Shown: positions 8,957-17,662 of the stretch, piece after piece
How positions within the stretch are numbered: position 1 is the first letter of the stretch
Layout: every line of letters begins with the position of its first letter
NCBI RefSeq assembly: GCF_040499845.1
Contig: NZ_CP159342.1
Coordinates: forward strand, 1,054,001 to 1,118,000
Length of the DNA stretch: 64,000 nt
From: Micromonospora sp. CCTCC AA 2012012
GTDB taxonomy: Bacteria > Actinomycetota > Actinomycetes > Mycobacteriales > Micromonosporaceae
Direction: 5' to 3'
Program-made: the position numbers and the translations under genes
The notes under the pieces: generated by a model
Databases searched by the model: none
Told to the model about the DNA's origin: nothing
The model's input: only the letters and a program-made list of their open reading frames with translations

Positions 8957-10552
8957 TCAGGCGCTGTCGAGGGCGGCGACGGCGGCGTCGGCGATGACGC
9001 CCACCGCGTGCACCGGGTCGTCAACGAGCAGCGTGGTGGTGTGAGCGAACGTGTGCCCGGTCAGCTTCGCGGGACGAAGCCACAGCACGGTGCAGCCGCT
9101 GTGGTGCAGGGTGCTGATGAGCTTCTGCGCGGCATCCGGGTCGGGCAGGTCCCCGTCGGAGACGACGGCGAGCATCCGCAGCGTGGAGCGGTGCCGCAAG
9201 TTCAGGAGGGTGTCGGCGAGTTTCACCGCGTCGACGAACGCGGTCGTGCCGCCGGCGGCTGCCATTTCGAGCACCTGTGTGGGGTGGCGGCGGGGTGCGG
9301 TGAGCAGGGTGGCGGTGCTGCCGAACGCGATGGTGGTAGTGGCCGCATGGGTGGTGTGGGCGGCGTGGGCGAGGATCCACCCGGCGGAGGACATCGGCGC
9401 GGCGTAGGAGTGCATGGACCCGGAAGTGTCGACGAGGACGGCCAGGTGCAGGGTCGGCTTGTGCGGCGGCAGTGTGGTTCGCCGCTGCCATGGGGTGGCG
9501 GTGGGCATGGCTCCGGCGGCGATCTGCGCCTGAGCGGTGATCGCGTGGCGGGTGCGCAGCCGCCCCGGTGGAACGGTCGTAGGTCGGGTCGCCGGTTCCG
9601 GGTGCCGGATCCGCGCTTGCCGCAGCCGGGCGGCGAGGTGGCGGGCGGCGCCGCGTTCGGCGTCGCTGGGGTCGCGGCGTGTCCACGTGGCGGGGGCGCG
9701 GTGGTGGGATTCGATCTGGCGGGCGGTGTATTCGGCGGAGGTGAGTCCGGCGGCGTGGGCGAGGTATCCGGTCAGCGCCTGGGCGAGGTGGCCGGCGAAC
9801 ATCCCCGAGTCGGCCGCGGGTGGTGTGGGCTGCTGGTCGGGGTCGATGCCGAGGACGCGGCACCACCGCCACGCGAGGGTGATCATCTGTGGGGCGTCGG
9901 TGTCATCGACGGTGTGGGCATGCCGCCAGATGTCGCGCAACGCCAGGAGGCGCTTGCGGCCGAGGACGGTAGTGACGGCGGCGCGAACCCCTCGGATGTC
10001 CTTAGCGGTGATGATGCGGGCGTCGACGCGGGCGAGGAGCAGGGCAGCGAGTTGTCCGGCGTGCCACGGATCGTCTACCGGTACGCCGTCGGGGTTCAGC
10101 AGGTGGGTGACGGTGTGGCGTAGCCACCTGCGGTCGGCGCGTCGCCGGGAACGCTGGCGGTGCTCGGCGCGGGATTCTTCGAGAAGGTCGGCGACGGTGG
10201 CGACGACGGGTGGGGTGCCGGGCGGGGTGGTCCACAGGCTGTGGGTGGCGTGGGCTGCCTCGTGGACGAGCAGCCCGTAGGCGGTAGGTACGAGGCGTTT
10301 GTGGCCGGCGCGGGCGGGATTGGTGATGTCGGGGGCGCCGATGTGGATGGCGTCGACCTCGATGCGACGGGCATCGGGGTAGAAGCAGGCCGGTGCGCCG
10401 CCGCCCGCGCCCGGGGCGACGGTGACGGTCAGATCGTGCCGGCCAGTCAAGGTGGGGATGTGCCGGGTCCAGGCGTCACACCAGGCCTGCCAGTCCGGGT
10501 CGGATGCGGCCGTGGGGCTGCCGGTGCGCAGGTGGGTGGGGGAAAGGGCCAT
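8957..10552 (-). CDS. VWA protein with N-terminal HEXXH metallopeptidase-like domain
   Basis: 531 residues from ATG 10552, after GAAAGGACAACCTG. Residues 97-101 are H-E-A-A-H, with acidic residues about 25 positions later (EESRAE, 125-130) that could give the third zinc ligand. A VWA domain with the MIDAS sequence D-T-S-G-S-M begins near residue 376 and runs to the C terminus. This arrangement resembles DUF2201-type proteins (putative metallopeptidase plus VWA). The gene lies 12 bp downstream of a MoxR-type AAA ATPase on the same strand. MoxR/VWA pairs act as ATP-driven chaperone or metal-insertion modules, so a joint function is likely. The target is unknown. Confidence 0.85.
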   Translation of the reverse strand: MALSPTHLRTGSPTAASDPDWQAWCDAWTRHIPTLTGRHDLTVTVAPGAGGGAPACFYPDARRIEVDAIHIGAPDITNPARAGHKRLVPTAYGLLVHEAAHATHSLWTTPPGTPPVVATVADLLEESRAEHRQRSRRRADRRWLRHTVTHLLNPDGVPVDDPWHAGQLAALLLARVDARIITAKDIRGVRAAVTTVLGRKRLLALRDIWRHAHTVDDTDAPQMITLAWRWCRVLGIDPDQQPTPPAADSGMFAGHLAQALTGYLAHAAGLTSAEYTARQIESHHRAPATWTRRDPSDAERGAARHLAARLRQARIRHPEPATRPTTVPPGRLRTRHAITAQAQIAAGAMPTATPWQRRTTLPPHKPTLHLAVLVDTSGSMHSYAAPMSSAGWILAHAAHTTHAATTTIAFGSTATLLTAPRRHPTQVLEMAAAGGTTAFVDAVKLADTLLNLRHRSTLRMLAVVSDGDLPDPDAAQKLISTLHHSGCTVLWLRPAKLTGHTFAHTTTLLVDDPVHAVGVIADAAVAALDSA

Positions 10553-10564
10553 CAGGTTGTCCTT

Positions 10565-11686
10565 TCAGCGTTGCTTGCCGAGGGTCAGAGCGGTGATGTC
10601 GGTGCCGAACTGCTGCCGGAGGGCGGCGAGGACCTGCTCTCGGTCGTCTTCGGGGGCGCGGCCGGCGAGGTTCGCGACCGCGGCGGGAAGCCCGAGGGTT
10701 TTCCGGACGCGCGCGAAGCCGAGCAGTTCCCGCAGCTGCGGCGCCCACGACACCCGCCCCGCCGCCAGGTCGGCGTTGAGCGCGATGGCGGCCTGCACGG
10801 CCGGGGCGGGAACGCCGAGGTGGCGGGCGAGGTCCCAGTCGGTGGTGACCTCGATGTGCACGTCGAAGCGGGAGGCGAGGGCTTCGGTGAGGATCGCGCC
10901 GTGCACGCCGGGGTTGTGGCCGGCGATGACGTAGAACCCGTCGGTGGCGTCGACACGTTCGTTGCGGTAGCCGGGGATGGTGATGACACGGCGTCCGTCC
11001 ATCGCCGGGTACAGCACGGCCAGGACCTTCGGGGGGATGAGGGTGGCGTCGTCGACCAGCAGCGCCCGCCCCTCGCGCATCGCGGTGACGAGAGGCCCGT
11101 ACACGAACTCGTAGCCACCGTCGGGCAGTGGAATGAAGTTGCCGAGGAAGTCCTCCACGACGGTGTCGCCCGTCCCGGCGACGGTCAGCAAATCGGGGAA
11201 CGCGGCTTCGACGAGGGCGGTCTTGCCGGTGCCGGGCGGCCCGTACAGCAGCACGGGGATACGCTTCTCCCGTAGCCGGCGCAGCACGTCCACATCGGTG
11301 GCGCCCGCGAGTTTGCGCGGGAAGTAGAGGTCTCCGTTGGGGCGGGTGACCGGCTGCCGCCGACTCGTCCCGCGGCCACTGCGGGGTGTACGCGGGGCGG
11401 GCGGTGGCATGCTGCCGGCGGCGTCGATACCCGCCTGGGTGATCTGGAAACGGTGCGGGCCGATGTGGTGCGTGGCGTACCCGGCGGCAGTCATCTTCTT
11501 CAACGCCTCGAACACCGCGCCGCTGGAGCGGGCGGCGATCGCGGTACTGATCTCACCAACCTTCAGCACCTTGTCGGGGTGCGCGGCGAGATAAGCGGCG
11601 ACCTGCCGGTATAGGTAGCCGGGCCGGCGGGCGTCACCGGAGTCGAGCGGGACGTCGACGCTGGTGGGCGGTGGTGCGGGATTCAT
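10565..11686 (-). CDS. MoxR-type AAA ATPase with N-terminal winged helix
   Basis: 373 residues. ATG 11686 has AGGAGG 7 nt upstream. Residues 22-95 look like a winged-helix domain (VGEISTAIAARSSGAVFEALKKM). The AAA module follows: Walker A G-P-P-G-T-G-K-T at 149-156, Walker B L-L-V-D-D near 209-213 (Asp where Glu is usual), and sensor-1-like I-A-G-H-N-P. It is the upstream partner of the HEXXH/VWA gene, 12 bp away. MoxR ATPases remodel or load partners through VWA proteins. The fused winged helix suggests DNA contact or self-regulation, which is inference. Confidence 0.88.
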   Translation of the reverse strand: MNPAPPPTSVDVPLDSGDARRPGYLYRQVAAYLAAHPDKVLKVGEISTAIAARSSGAVFEALKKMTAAGYATHHIGPHRFQITQAGIDAAGSMPPPAPRTPRSGRGTSRRQPVTRPNGDLYFPRKLAGATDVDVLRRLREKRIPVLLYGPPGTGKTALVEAAFPDLLTVAGTGDTVVEDFLGNFIPLPDGGYEFVYGPLVTAMREGRALLVDDATLIPPKVLAVLYPAMDGRRVITIPGYRNERVDATDGFYVIAGHNPGVHGAILTEALASRFDVHIEVTTDWDLARHLGVPAPAVQAAIALNADLAAGRVSWAPQLRELLGFARVRKTLGLPAAVANLAGRAPEDDREQVLAALRQQFGTDITALTLGKQR

Positions 11687-11711
11687 ATCGGTGCCTCCTG
11701 TCAGGGGTGTG

Positions 11712-11741
11712 GCCCGCGCGCCCGTCTCCGGGTGCGCGGGC
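11712..11741. terminator. GC-rich hairpin
   Basis: Thirteen-base arms (GCCCGCGCGCCCG / CGGGTGCGCGGGC, one G-T) with a 4-nt loop, in the gap upstream of the AAA gene and downstream of the 11947 gene. No T-run follows. It could terminate minus-strand transcription or sit in the leader of the AAA mRNA. Confidence 0.4.
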
Positions 11742-11831
11742 GGTGGTGCGGTGTCCGCGTGGTGGAGACGGGCGGTAGCGGGCAGCCCAGGGCAGGGACG
11801 GCCGGCAACCACCGTGTGGTGCTCACAGCAG

Positions 11832-11856
11832 CGGCAGCCCAAGGGGTGGGCTGCCG
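11832..11856 (-). terminator. Perfect hairpin downstream of 11947-12258 gene
   Basis: Arms CGGCAGCCCA and TGGGCTGCCG are perfect 10-bp complements around a 5-nt loop. The position, about 90 bp past the stop of a minus-strand gene, suits a terminator, although no T-tract is present, as is common in actinobacteria. Confidence 0.5.
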
Positions 11857-11946
11857 GTCAGGGTGTCGCCGCCACCGGGTGGCGACGACAAGGAACGCAC
11901 CCGACCGCCGGCTGATCAAGTCGAGCCAGGTCGGGCCACGGGATGC

Positions 11947-12258
11947 TTAGCGGCGGCGGAGGGTGACCTCGTCGCGGGGCCGCCGGTTGATCTGCACGGT
12001 CAGGCCGAACACGCTGCCGTCGGACAGCTCCAGCCACACACCCCGATCGAGGGTGAGCACTCCCGCGTCGCGGTAGGTGCGGGCCGAGTCGATGGCCACG
12101 GGGGTGCCGTCGTCGTGGGTGAGCTGCGGCAGGTCGGCGTCGTCGCACAGCTGGTCCAGGTCAGCGGCGGTGAGCAGGTGCCGCATCAGGGCTTGCAGGA
12201 TCTCCTCGTGGCTGTGCTCACCGAACTCGTCATCGGCGTGGGCGTCGAGCATGGTCAT
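11947..12258 (-). CDS. Small hypothetical protein
   Basis: 103 residues from ATG 12258, with GGAAGGA immediately upstream. A His/Glu-rich N terminus (HADDEFGEHSHEEI) leads into a helical segment (LMRHLLTAADLDQLCDDADL). A strand-rich C terminus follows (GVWLELSDGSVFGLTVQINRRP). It looks like a small folded regulatory or adaptor protein. Family unknown. The 12295 gene is 36 bp upstream, so the two form an operon. Confidence 0.65.
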   Translation of the reverse strand: MTMLDAHADDEFGEHSHEEILQALMRHLLTAADLDQLCDDADLPQLTHDDGTPVAIDSARTYRDAGVLTLDRGVWLELSDGSVFGLTVQINRRPRDEVTLRRR

Positions 12259-12294
12259 GGTCCTTCCACAGGTGGGATGGTTGCGGGACGCAGG

Positions 12295-13191
12295 TCAGGT
12301 CTGGGCTGGCGGCGGGTCGGGCAGGTCGCCGGCGATGCGGTCGCAGTCGTAGGGGTGCACGGCGGTCCAGGTCCAGGCCCGACCCATCACCGTGTACCGG
12401 CCGTCCGCGTCGGGACTGATCCGCTCGACAGCCTCGGGATCGTCGTGCACGAGGGTTTCGTCGGCGACGATGACATCGCCGTCGAAGCGCAGGCGGGCCA
12501 GGGACTCCTCCACCATCCGCTGTAGGCGTTCCCCGGTGATGCCGTCGGCGGCGAGCTGCCGGCGGTAGCGGTCGCGGGCGGCCTGATGGTCCGCGACGAT
12601 CGCTTCAGCCACCTGGCGGGTGCAGGCGAACACCGCCCACCCGTTCCACGCGTCGACCAGGGTCCCGGCGAAGCCGACCGGGATCCGCAGGATCCCTTCG
12701 GCGTTGGGTGTCCACGCCCAGTCCTCGGCGAACACGCCGGGCCCGCCCAGGCATATCTGGTCGGGGTGCAGGTGCCGGACGTCCCGGTCGTCGCCACCCG
12801 GGTGCAGGACGATGCGGCACCGCCGGCCGGCTTCGGCTTCAGCGGCCTTGTCGAAGCCGTCGCACCACGCCCACCGCGTCTGCTCGCGCTGGTAGGCGGT
12901 GACCTCGTCCCACGCGGGCGCGCCGTGCGGGGCGTGCGCGGCGTACCGGTCTCGGTCCTCGGCCGCGATGTCCCGGTCGGCGAACGGAAGCCCGTCGGTG
13001 ACCGCCGGGTCCCCGTCGTCGAGGCCATCGAGGACCCGCCGAGCGGTCTCGGACACGTCACCGGCGGCGCGGCCGCCGAAGGTGTACTGCGCCCACCACC
13101 GGGCCGCGTCGCGTCCGGCGACGCCACCGGCCGTGTGCAGCGCGTCGAGCACCTGCTGCCAGCCGTCATCTTTGGGGGGAGAGTCGCTCAT
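12295..13191 (-). CDS. Hypothetical protein
   Basis: 298 residues from ATG 13191, preceded by the same GAAGGACAACCTG leader that precedes the VWA gene. The protein is acidic, rich in Trp and Asp, with no signal or membrane segment. A central part (C-R-I-V-L-H-P-G-G-D-D) and a C-terminal region (RFDGDVIVADETLV) suggest a folded alpha/beta protein. I do not recognise the family. It probably forms an operon with the 11947 gene. Confidence 0.65.
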   Translation of the reverse strand: MSDSPPKDDGWQQVLDALHTAGGVAGRDAARWWAQYTFGGRAAGDVSETARRVLDGLDDGDPAVTDGLPFADRDIAAEDRDRYAAHAPHGAPAWDEVTAYQREQTRWAWCDGFDKAAEAEAGRRCRIVLHPGGDDRDVRHLHPDQICLGGPGVFAEDWAWTPNAEGILRIPVGFAGTLVDAWNGWAVFACTRQVAEAIVADHQAARDRYRRQLAADGITGERLQRMVEESLARLRFDGDVIVADETLVHDDPEAVERISPDADGRYTVMGRAWTWTAVHPYDCDRIAGDLPDPPPAQT

Positions 13192-13376
13192 CAGGTTGTC
13201 CTTCCATCAGTGTTCTGCGAAGTGGGAAGTTGGAGGCGGAGTCGGCCAAGCGGGATCGGCCGAAAAGGGCTGCGCCGTCGGGTCGCGTCGGCGGGTGTGG
13301 CCGCCGGACAGCGGCTGCCGTACGGGGGACAGCGGAAGGAAGCGCCGCGCGTCTGCGCCGTCGCAGACGGACGCCC

Positions 13377-14489
13377 TCACGGCGGGGTGACGGGGCGGCG
13401 TACGGCGGCGAGCTGACCGGACCACGCGGACAGGCGGCTGATCTTGACGACGTCGCCGCTGTGCGGGGCTTGCACAATCAGCCCCTGCCCGAGATACAGG
13501 CCGACGTGGCCGGGACGGGCGGCGCTGCCCCGGCTGCCGGGAATGAACAGCAGGTCTCCCGCCCGCAGGTCCCGGTAGTCGCCGACCGCGGTACCCGCGT
13601 GGACCTGCTCGCTGGTGGTGCGCGGAAGGGCGATACCGGCGGCCCGGTACGCCTGCTGGATGAGGGACGAGCAGTCGCACTGGCGTCGAGCGACGCCGGA
13701 GCGCGGCGCGGTGCAGTCCCCGCCGAACGTGTAGGGGGTGCCGAGCTGGGCGAGGGCCCAGCCGATCGCGGTCACGACGGGCAGCGGCGTGTCGGGCGGC
13801 AGCGCGAACCCGGCGGGCAGGGGCACCTGTTCACTGCCGGCCTGCCCGTCGCCGCCGTCGACCAGGCACAACGGGTTACTCATCGCCTGCTCCAGATCGC
13901 CGGCGACGGGGCCGGCGGGGGTGCCGCCGGCCAGGACACGGATCAGGGCGATCGCGTCGTCTTCCCACGCCGCGTACGCGCCGGGAAACGCGGAGCGCTG
14001 CACGGCCTGCGCGGCGTCGGTCAACGCCATGGCCTGCCAGCCGTCGACGGCCAGCAGCGCCGTGTAGAACTTCCCAGCCGCGTAGCGGGGGTCGCGCAAC
14101 TGGGTAGGGCTGCCCCACCCCTGGGACGGGCGTTGCTGGAACAGCCCGACGGAATCGCGGTCCCCGCCGGGCAGGTTGCGCAGGCCGGACTCCTGCATCG
14201 CGGCCGCCAGGGCGATGACCCAGCCGCGCGGCGGCACCGTCAGCTCTTCGCCGACCGCGACGATCACCGCCGCATTGGCCGTCTGCTCGCTGCTCCACCC
14301 GCCGGCCGCGGTGGCGGCGGGCGGGGCGGTGAGGGTGGGCAGCAGCGGCAGCCCGTCCGGGCCGACCGTGCGGTAGCAGGCGGCGGACGCGGTGCCGCCG
14401 CCGGTGAACAGGGCACCGATGGCGGCCGCGCACAGCACCAGCACGGCGATCACCCCGACGGCGACAGCGGCCAGAGCGCGGGCGGTCAC
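13377..14489 (-). CDS. Bifunctional peptidoglycan hydrolase (lysozyme-like plus NlpC/P60), VirB1-like
   Basis: 370 residues. GTG 14489 overlaps the stop of the upstream gene (GTGA), which fixes the start. Residues 5-28 form a membrane anchor. Residues about 55-175 look like a lytic transglycosylase/lysozyme domain (A-M-Q-E-S-G-L-R-N then S-V-G-L-F-Q-Q-R-P). The C-terminal 150 residues are NlpC/P60: catalytic Cys in C-D-C-S-S-L near residue 270 and His in R-P-G-H-V-G-L-Y near 327. This two-domain layout matches CwlT/TcpG-type hydrolases that open the wall for Gram-positive conjugation. I therefore infer it serves the secretion operon at 21.9-28.5 kb. Confidence 0.85.
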   Translation of the reverse strand: MTARALAAVAVGVIAVLVLCAAAIGALFTGGGTASAACYRTVGPDGLPLLPTLTAPPAATAAGGWSSEQTANAAVIVAVGEELTVPPRGWVIALAAAMQESGLRNLPGGDRDSVGLFQQRPSQGWGSPTQLRDPRYAAGKFYTALLAVDGWQAMALTDAAQAVQRSAFPGAYAAWEDDAIALIRVLAGGTPAGPVAGDLEQAMSNPLCLVDGGDGQAGSEQVPLPAGFALPPDTPLPVVTAIGWALAQLGTPYTFGGDCTAPRSGVARRQCDCSSLIQQAYRAAGIALPRTTSEQVHAGTAVGDYRDLRAGDLLFIPGSRGSAARPGHVGLYLGQGLIVQAPHSGDVVKISRLSAWSGQLAAVRRPVTPP

Positions 14490-14977
14490 GGGAGCGCGCC
14501 TGTCGTCGGCAGACCGCAGAGCCGCGGAAGGCCGTAGCCGGGCGCGGAAGGCAGGCAACCGGCGAGCGGGTAAGCGCCGGCGCACATGCCGTCCTCGGTG
14601 TACACCCTGATCGTGTCGGTGTCCTGCTCGATGAGGTAGATCCATGCGGCGTCGAGGTGCCCGGCGTGGCACAGCGGGAACACCGAGACGGGCTCTGGCA
14701 CGTCGAAGGGAAGGGGAGCCAGGGGCATGCCGACGCCGGGCACCGGCTGCTGCCCACCGACTCCGGCGGTGGGGGTGGGGTGCGGGTCGAGGTGGTGCCA
14801 GTCGCAGGCGAGGATCGCGGTCACCAGCGCCCGCGTGTCGCGGCGGGCGTGACCGGCCCAGATCGCGGCCAGCATGGGCAGCACGACGGCCGGGTGGCCC
14901 CCATCGAGCAGGAACCGGGCGTGCACGAGCTGCGCCCTGTGGGGGTTGGCGGCGCCGATGTAGCAGTGACTGTTCAC
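14486..14977 (-). CDS. Hypothetical protein coupled to cell-wall hydrolase
   Basis: 163 residues from GTG 14977, with AAGGAG 10 nt upstream. The protein starts NSHCYIGAANPHRAQLVHARFLLDGG and has one Trp-rich helix (WAGHARRDTRALVTAILACDW). The C terminus carries an acidic strand (YLIEQDTDTIRVYTEDG). No motif is recognised. Its stop overlaps the start of the NlpC/P60 gene by 4 nt, indicating translational coupling and perhaps a linked role. Confidence 0.65.
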   Translation of the reverse strand: MNSHCYIGAANPHRAQLVHARFLLDGGHPAVVLPMLAAIWAGHARRDTRALVTAILACDWHHLDPHPTPTAGVGGQQPVPGVGMPLAPLPFDVPEPVSVFPLCHAGHLDAAWIYLIEQDTDTIRVYTEDGMCAGAYPLAGCLPSAPGYGLPRLCGLPTTGALP

Positions 14978-15117
14978 GGGACAGGGCTCCTTCAACGAGA
15001 GGGGGTTGACGCGGCGGGACGGGCTGTCAGGGCTGGAGGTGCTCCGGCAGGGGCGGCCAGGTGGTGGGTGGCGCGGCAGCCGACGACCGGCTGGTCGGGC
15101 CCGGGCCGGTGGGTGGG

Positions 15118-15684
15118 TCACGCCGTGCCCCCGCACGTCGTGGGACGGGTGTCCTGTGCGGTGGCGGCCAGGAGTGCGGCCAGACCGGGACGGGTGCCGG
15201 GCGTGCCGGGGTCGGGGGTGTCGTCGACGAGGAGCAGCGGGTGGTCCTCGCCGCGCAGGTGAGTCAGCTGGTAGGCGCGGCCGTCGATGTCGACGGCGTC
15301 GATACGGCGCGCCGGGCCGCCGAGGGTGGGGATGTCGTCGTAGCAGGCGGCCCAGGCCAGCAGCCGTGCGTCCGGCGCACATGCCCGGATGCGGCCGCTG
15401 ATGGCGGCGAGGGTGGCCCGGTAGGGGGCCGTCGCGGACGGGTAGTGCAGAGCGTCGGCGAGGCGCTGCAGCAGGGTAGGAAGCCCCGTCGCGTCCGTGG
15501 GCAGGTCTTCGCGGCGCAGCGGGAACTCCAGGCTCCGTATTTCGCGCAGCCCCGCCGGCCCGGCGGCGGGCTGGTCGTGGAGGAGCAGCAGCGTCGCGGG
15601 CTGGCCCCAGCCGAGCAGGTCGGCGTCGGCGTTCGCGGCGAGGAGGCAGGCACTGAGGGTGTGGACGACGGTGAAGGACAACAC
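15118..15684 (-). CDS. Hypothetical protein, related to 17833-18411 product
   Basis: 188 residues from GTG 15684, with AAGGAGG 8 nt upstream. Near the C terminus it has A-V-D-I-D-G-R-A-Y-Q-L, then R-G-E-D and L-L-V-D-D. The product of 17833-18411 carries the matching A-C-D-V-D-G-R-H-Y-Q-I, R-G-L-D and V-V-L-D-D. The two appear to share a domain that is otherwise unrecognised. Function unknown. Confidence 0.65.
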   Translation of the reverse strand: MLSFTVVHTLSACLLAANADADLLGWGQPATLLLLHDQPAAGPAGLREIRSLEFPLRREDLPTDATGLPTLLQRLADALHYPSATAPYRATLAAISGRIRACAPDARLLAWAACYDDIPTLGGPARRIDAVDIDGRAYQLTHLRGEDHPLLLVDDTPDPGTPGTRPGLAALLAATAQDTRPTTCGGTA

Positions 15685-15715
15685 TCCGGTCCTCCTTGCG
15701 GGCGTAGGTAGGGAA

Positions 15716-15748
15716 AGGACCCCGCAGCCGGGTCGGCTGCGGGGTCCT
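15716..15748 (-). terminator. Strong hairpin downstream of GGDEF gene
   Basis: Arms AGGACCCCGCAGCC and GGCTGCGGGGTCCT are perfect 14-bp complements around a 5-nt loop. It lies 23 bp past the stop of the GGDEF gene (minus strand), as expected of a terminator. Confidence 0.7.
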
Positions 15749-15770
15749 CGGTGGGCCGGGGAGGGGCGGG

Positions 15771-16406
15771 TCAGCGGAGGTGACGGTCGCGGCTACGCGC
15801 GGTGGGAGTGCGGTGCGGCTGGTACTCGCACACGCCGCTGCCGGTGTGTTTCGCCGCGTACATGGCGGCGTCGGCCTGCGCGAGGAGCTGCCGGGGCGTG
15901 GCGGAAGGCTGGTGGAGGTGGGTGTAGCCGACCGACGCCGTGACCCGAAGGGGGCCGTTGACCACGCGGATCGGTTCCGCGGCGATCACCTGCCACACCG
16001 TGTGGGCGACGGCGGCGGTGTCGTCCCGGTCGCCCGACACGAGCAGCGCGAACTCGTCGCCGGAGAGTCGGGCCGCGATGCGGACCGGGGTGGGGATGCG
16101 GGTCAGGAGACGGCCGATCTGATCGAGCAGGTCGTTGCCGGCGTCGTGGCCGAGGGTGTCGTTGACCGTCTTGAACCGGTTGAGGTCCAGCAGCACCACC
16201 CCCACGGGCGTGGTGTCGGCGAGCGCGGCGCGCAGATGGGTGAGGAACAGCCGCCGGTTCGGCATGCCGGTGACCTCGTCGTGGGTGGCCTCGTAGCGGG
16301 CCGCGGCGAGGGCTTGCTGCTGGCGCCACAGCAGCGCGCCGGCGAGGGCGAGACCGGCGAGGATCCCGCCGACAGTGGTGACGATGACGTACAGGGTGGG
16401 ACACAC
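15771..16406 (-). CDS. Membrane-anchored GGDEF protein (diguanylate cyclase)
   Basis: 211 residues. GTG 16406 is preferred to the upstream ATG because GAAGGAG lies 8 nt before it. One membrane helix (about 8-30) is followed by a short linker and a GGDEF domain: A-T-H-D-E-V-T-G-M-P-N-R-R, L-D-L-N-R-F-K-T-V-N-D-T, and a signature reading S-G-D-E-F near residue 116. SGDEF keeps the catalytic Asp/Glu and can be active in this family. The inhibitory RxxD site is absent. It would make c-di-GMP at the membrane. A role in cell-surface behaviour during transfer is inference. A hairpin follows the gene. Confidence 0.88.
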   Translation of the reverse strand: MCPTLYVIVTTVGGILAGLALAGALLWRQQQALAAARYEATHDEVTGMPNRRLFLTHLRAALADTTPVGVVLLDLNRFKTVNDTLGHDAGNDLLDQIGRLLTRIPTPVRIAARLSGDEFALLVSGDRDDTAAVAHTVWQVIAAEPIRVVNGPLRVTASVGYTHLHQPSATPRQLLAQADAAMYAAKHTGSGVCEYQPHRTPTARSRDRHLR

Positions 16407-16499
16407 TGAAGTTGCTCCTTCGGTAATAAGGAGCACCGGGGGCGGGCGTGAGTCGCCAAACTTCGACGTCCGCCCCTGGGCTACCTGACAGGGGTCGGG

Positions 16500-17285
16500 C
16501 TATCGGCTGACGGGCGCGTACTGGAAGGTGGCCGGCTTCTCCACGGTCTGGACCGCCGTGCCGGCGGCGGCCAGCTTGACCGCCGCGTTGTACACGGCGC
16601 CGGCGCTGGCTTTCTTCGTCCCGGACCCGGCGTTCGCGGCGTCGATGAGCTTGCACAGCTCACCGGTCTTGTACTGCCGGTCGGGATGGGCTTCGAGGAT
16701 GTCGAGCACCGCGCCGGACAGCGACCCCTTCGGTCGACGGCAAGATGTCGCCGAGGGGCCCTCACCGCGGGCGTCGGCGTGGCTCTCGGCGGGATCGGCT
16801 ACTCGGTCGGCTGCTGAACCCTGGTCCGCGTCCGCCGAGAGTCGGGGTTCCTCGTCGTCACGACGAGGTGGTGCCGTGACCGGCGCGGTGAGCGCACTGG
16901 CATCCGGCCCCGAGGCTTCCTCGCCGATGTTCCCGTCTGCCGGAATGATCTGCTCGCCCTCCGGCCCTGGGGAGTCGGTGGTGTCCGGTGTGGCCTGCTC
17001 CGGCTCGTCATCGGGCCCGTCGGCCGATGCTTCAGGGGAGAGCGGGTCGGCTTGCGTGTGAGCGCGGCCGCTGTCGGTCAACCGCCACAGGGCGCGGTTG
17101 CCGTCGGTGGAGAACTTCTCGACCTGGCCGGTCTGCTCCCAGGCGCGCAGCTTCGCCGTCGCGGTGGAGTAGCCGAGCCCGGCGTGGGTGGCCACGGCTG
17201 CGGCGCTGGCCTCGCCGAGAGCGCCGAGCGCGGCGAGGACCTTGAACATGGCGTGCGCCGGCACCTGCTCTGGGGTATCGGTCAT
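16500..17285 (-). CDS. Double winged-helix DNA-binding-like protein
   Basis: 261 residues from ATG 17285, with GGAAGGGA upstream. Residues 8-75 form a winged-helix domain (LGEASAAAVATHAGLGYSTATAKLRAWEQTGQVEKF). Residues about 80-175 are an acidic, Pro/Ser-rich, probably disordered linker. Residues about 185-258 form a second winged helix (GSLSGAVLDILEAHPDRQYKTGELCKLIDAA). Such proteins occur on actinobacterial conjugative elements. A role in transcription or plasmid biology is plausible, but no target is evident. Confidence 0.75.
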   Translation of the reverse strand: MTDTPEQVPAHAMFKVLAALGALGEASAAAVATHAGLGYSTATAKLRAWEQTGQVEKFSTDGNRALWRLTDSGRAHTQADPLSPEASADGPDDEPEQATPDTTDSPGPEGEQIIPADGNIGEEASGPDASALTAPVTAPPRRDDEEPRLSADADQGSAADRVADPAESHADARGEGPSATSCRRPKGSLSGAVLDILEAHPDRQYKTGELCKLIDAANAGSGTKKASAGAVYNAAVKLAAAGTAVQTVEKPATFQYAPVSR

Positions 17286-17362
17286 GGGCGTGTCCCTTCC
17301 AAGGGGTGGAGGTCAGCACTGATCCACGCTTCGAACGCGGCGCCGATCAAGTGCACGGGGAT

Positions 17363-17662
17363 CTAGAACGGGGATTCGGCGGGAGCGGACGTCGACCGCG
17401 GCGCCTGCGGCGGGCGGCGTTCTCCCGGGTGCGGCCGGCTCAGTTGCTTAGGTGCAGCCGCAGCCGTAAACGGAGAGGCGTCGAGGTGGTGTAAGTCCCA
17501 GGACCAGTGGTAGGCGCCGATGCTGTAGTAGCCGTTTCGGTCGGGGCCACCGGAGCATGGGAAAAGGGAAAGGGCGGCCTGTTGCCGGCCAGGCGTGGGT
17601 GCGGCCCCCAGCCCGGGGCGTCCCGGCCGGCCATCGAGCTCTGTACGGGCACGTGTGGCCAT
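17363..17662 (-). CDS. Doubtful small hypothetical protein
   Basis: 99 residues. The C-terminal two thirds (CSGGPDRNGYYSIGAYHWSW, then DLHHLDASPF) look more like real protein than the competing frames. There is no Shine-Dalgarno at ATG 17662, and the N-terminal 30 residues are Arg/Gly/Pro-rich. The gap 17286-17832 holds nothing better. Confidence 0.3.
   Translation of the reverse strand: MATRARTELDGRPGRPGLGAAPTPGRQQAALSLFPCSGGPDRNGYYSIGAYHWSWDLHHLDASPFTAAAAPKQLSRPHPGERRPPQAPRSTSAPAESPF

Noticed and set aside
16407..16499. A riboswitch before the GGDEF gene
   Set aside because: Only a G-rich/C-rich imperfect hairpin is seen, which better fits a terminator of the neighbouring gene.
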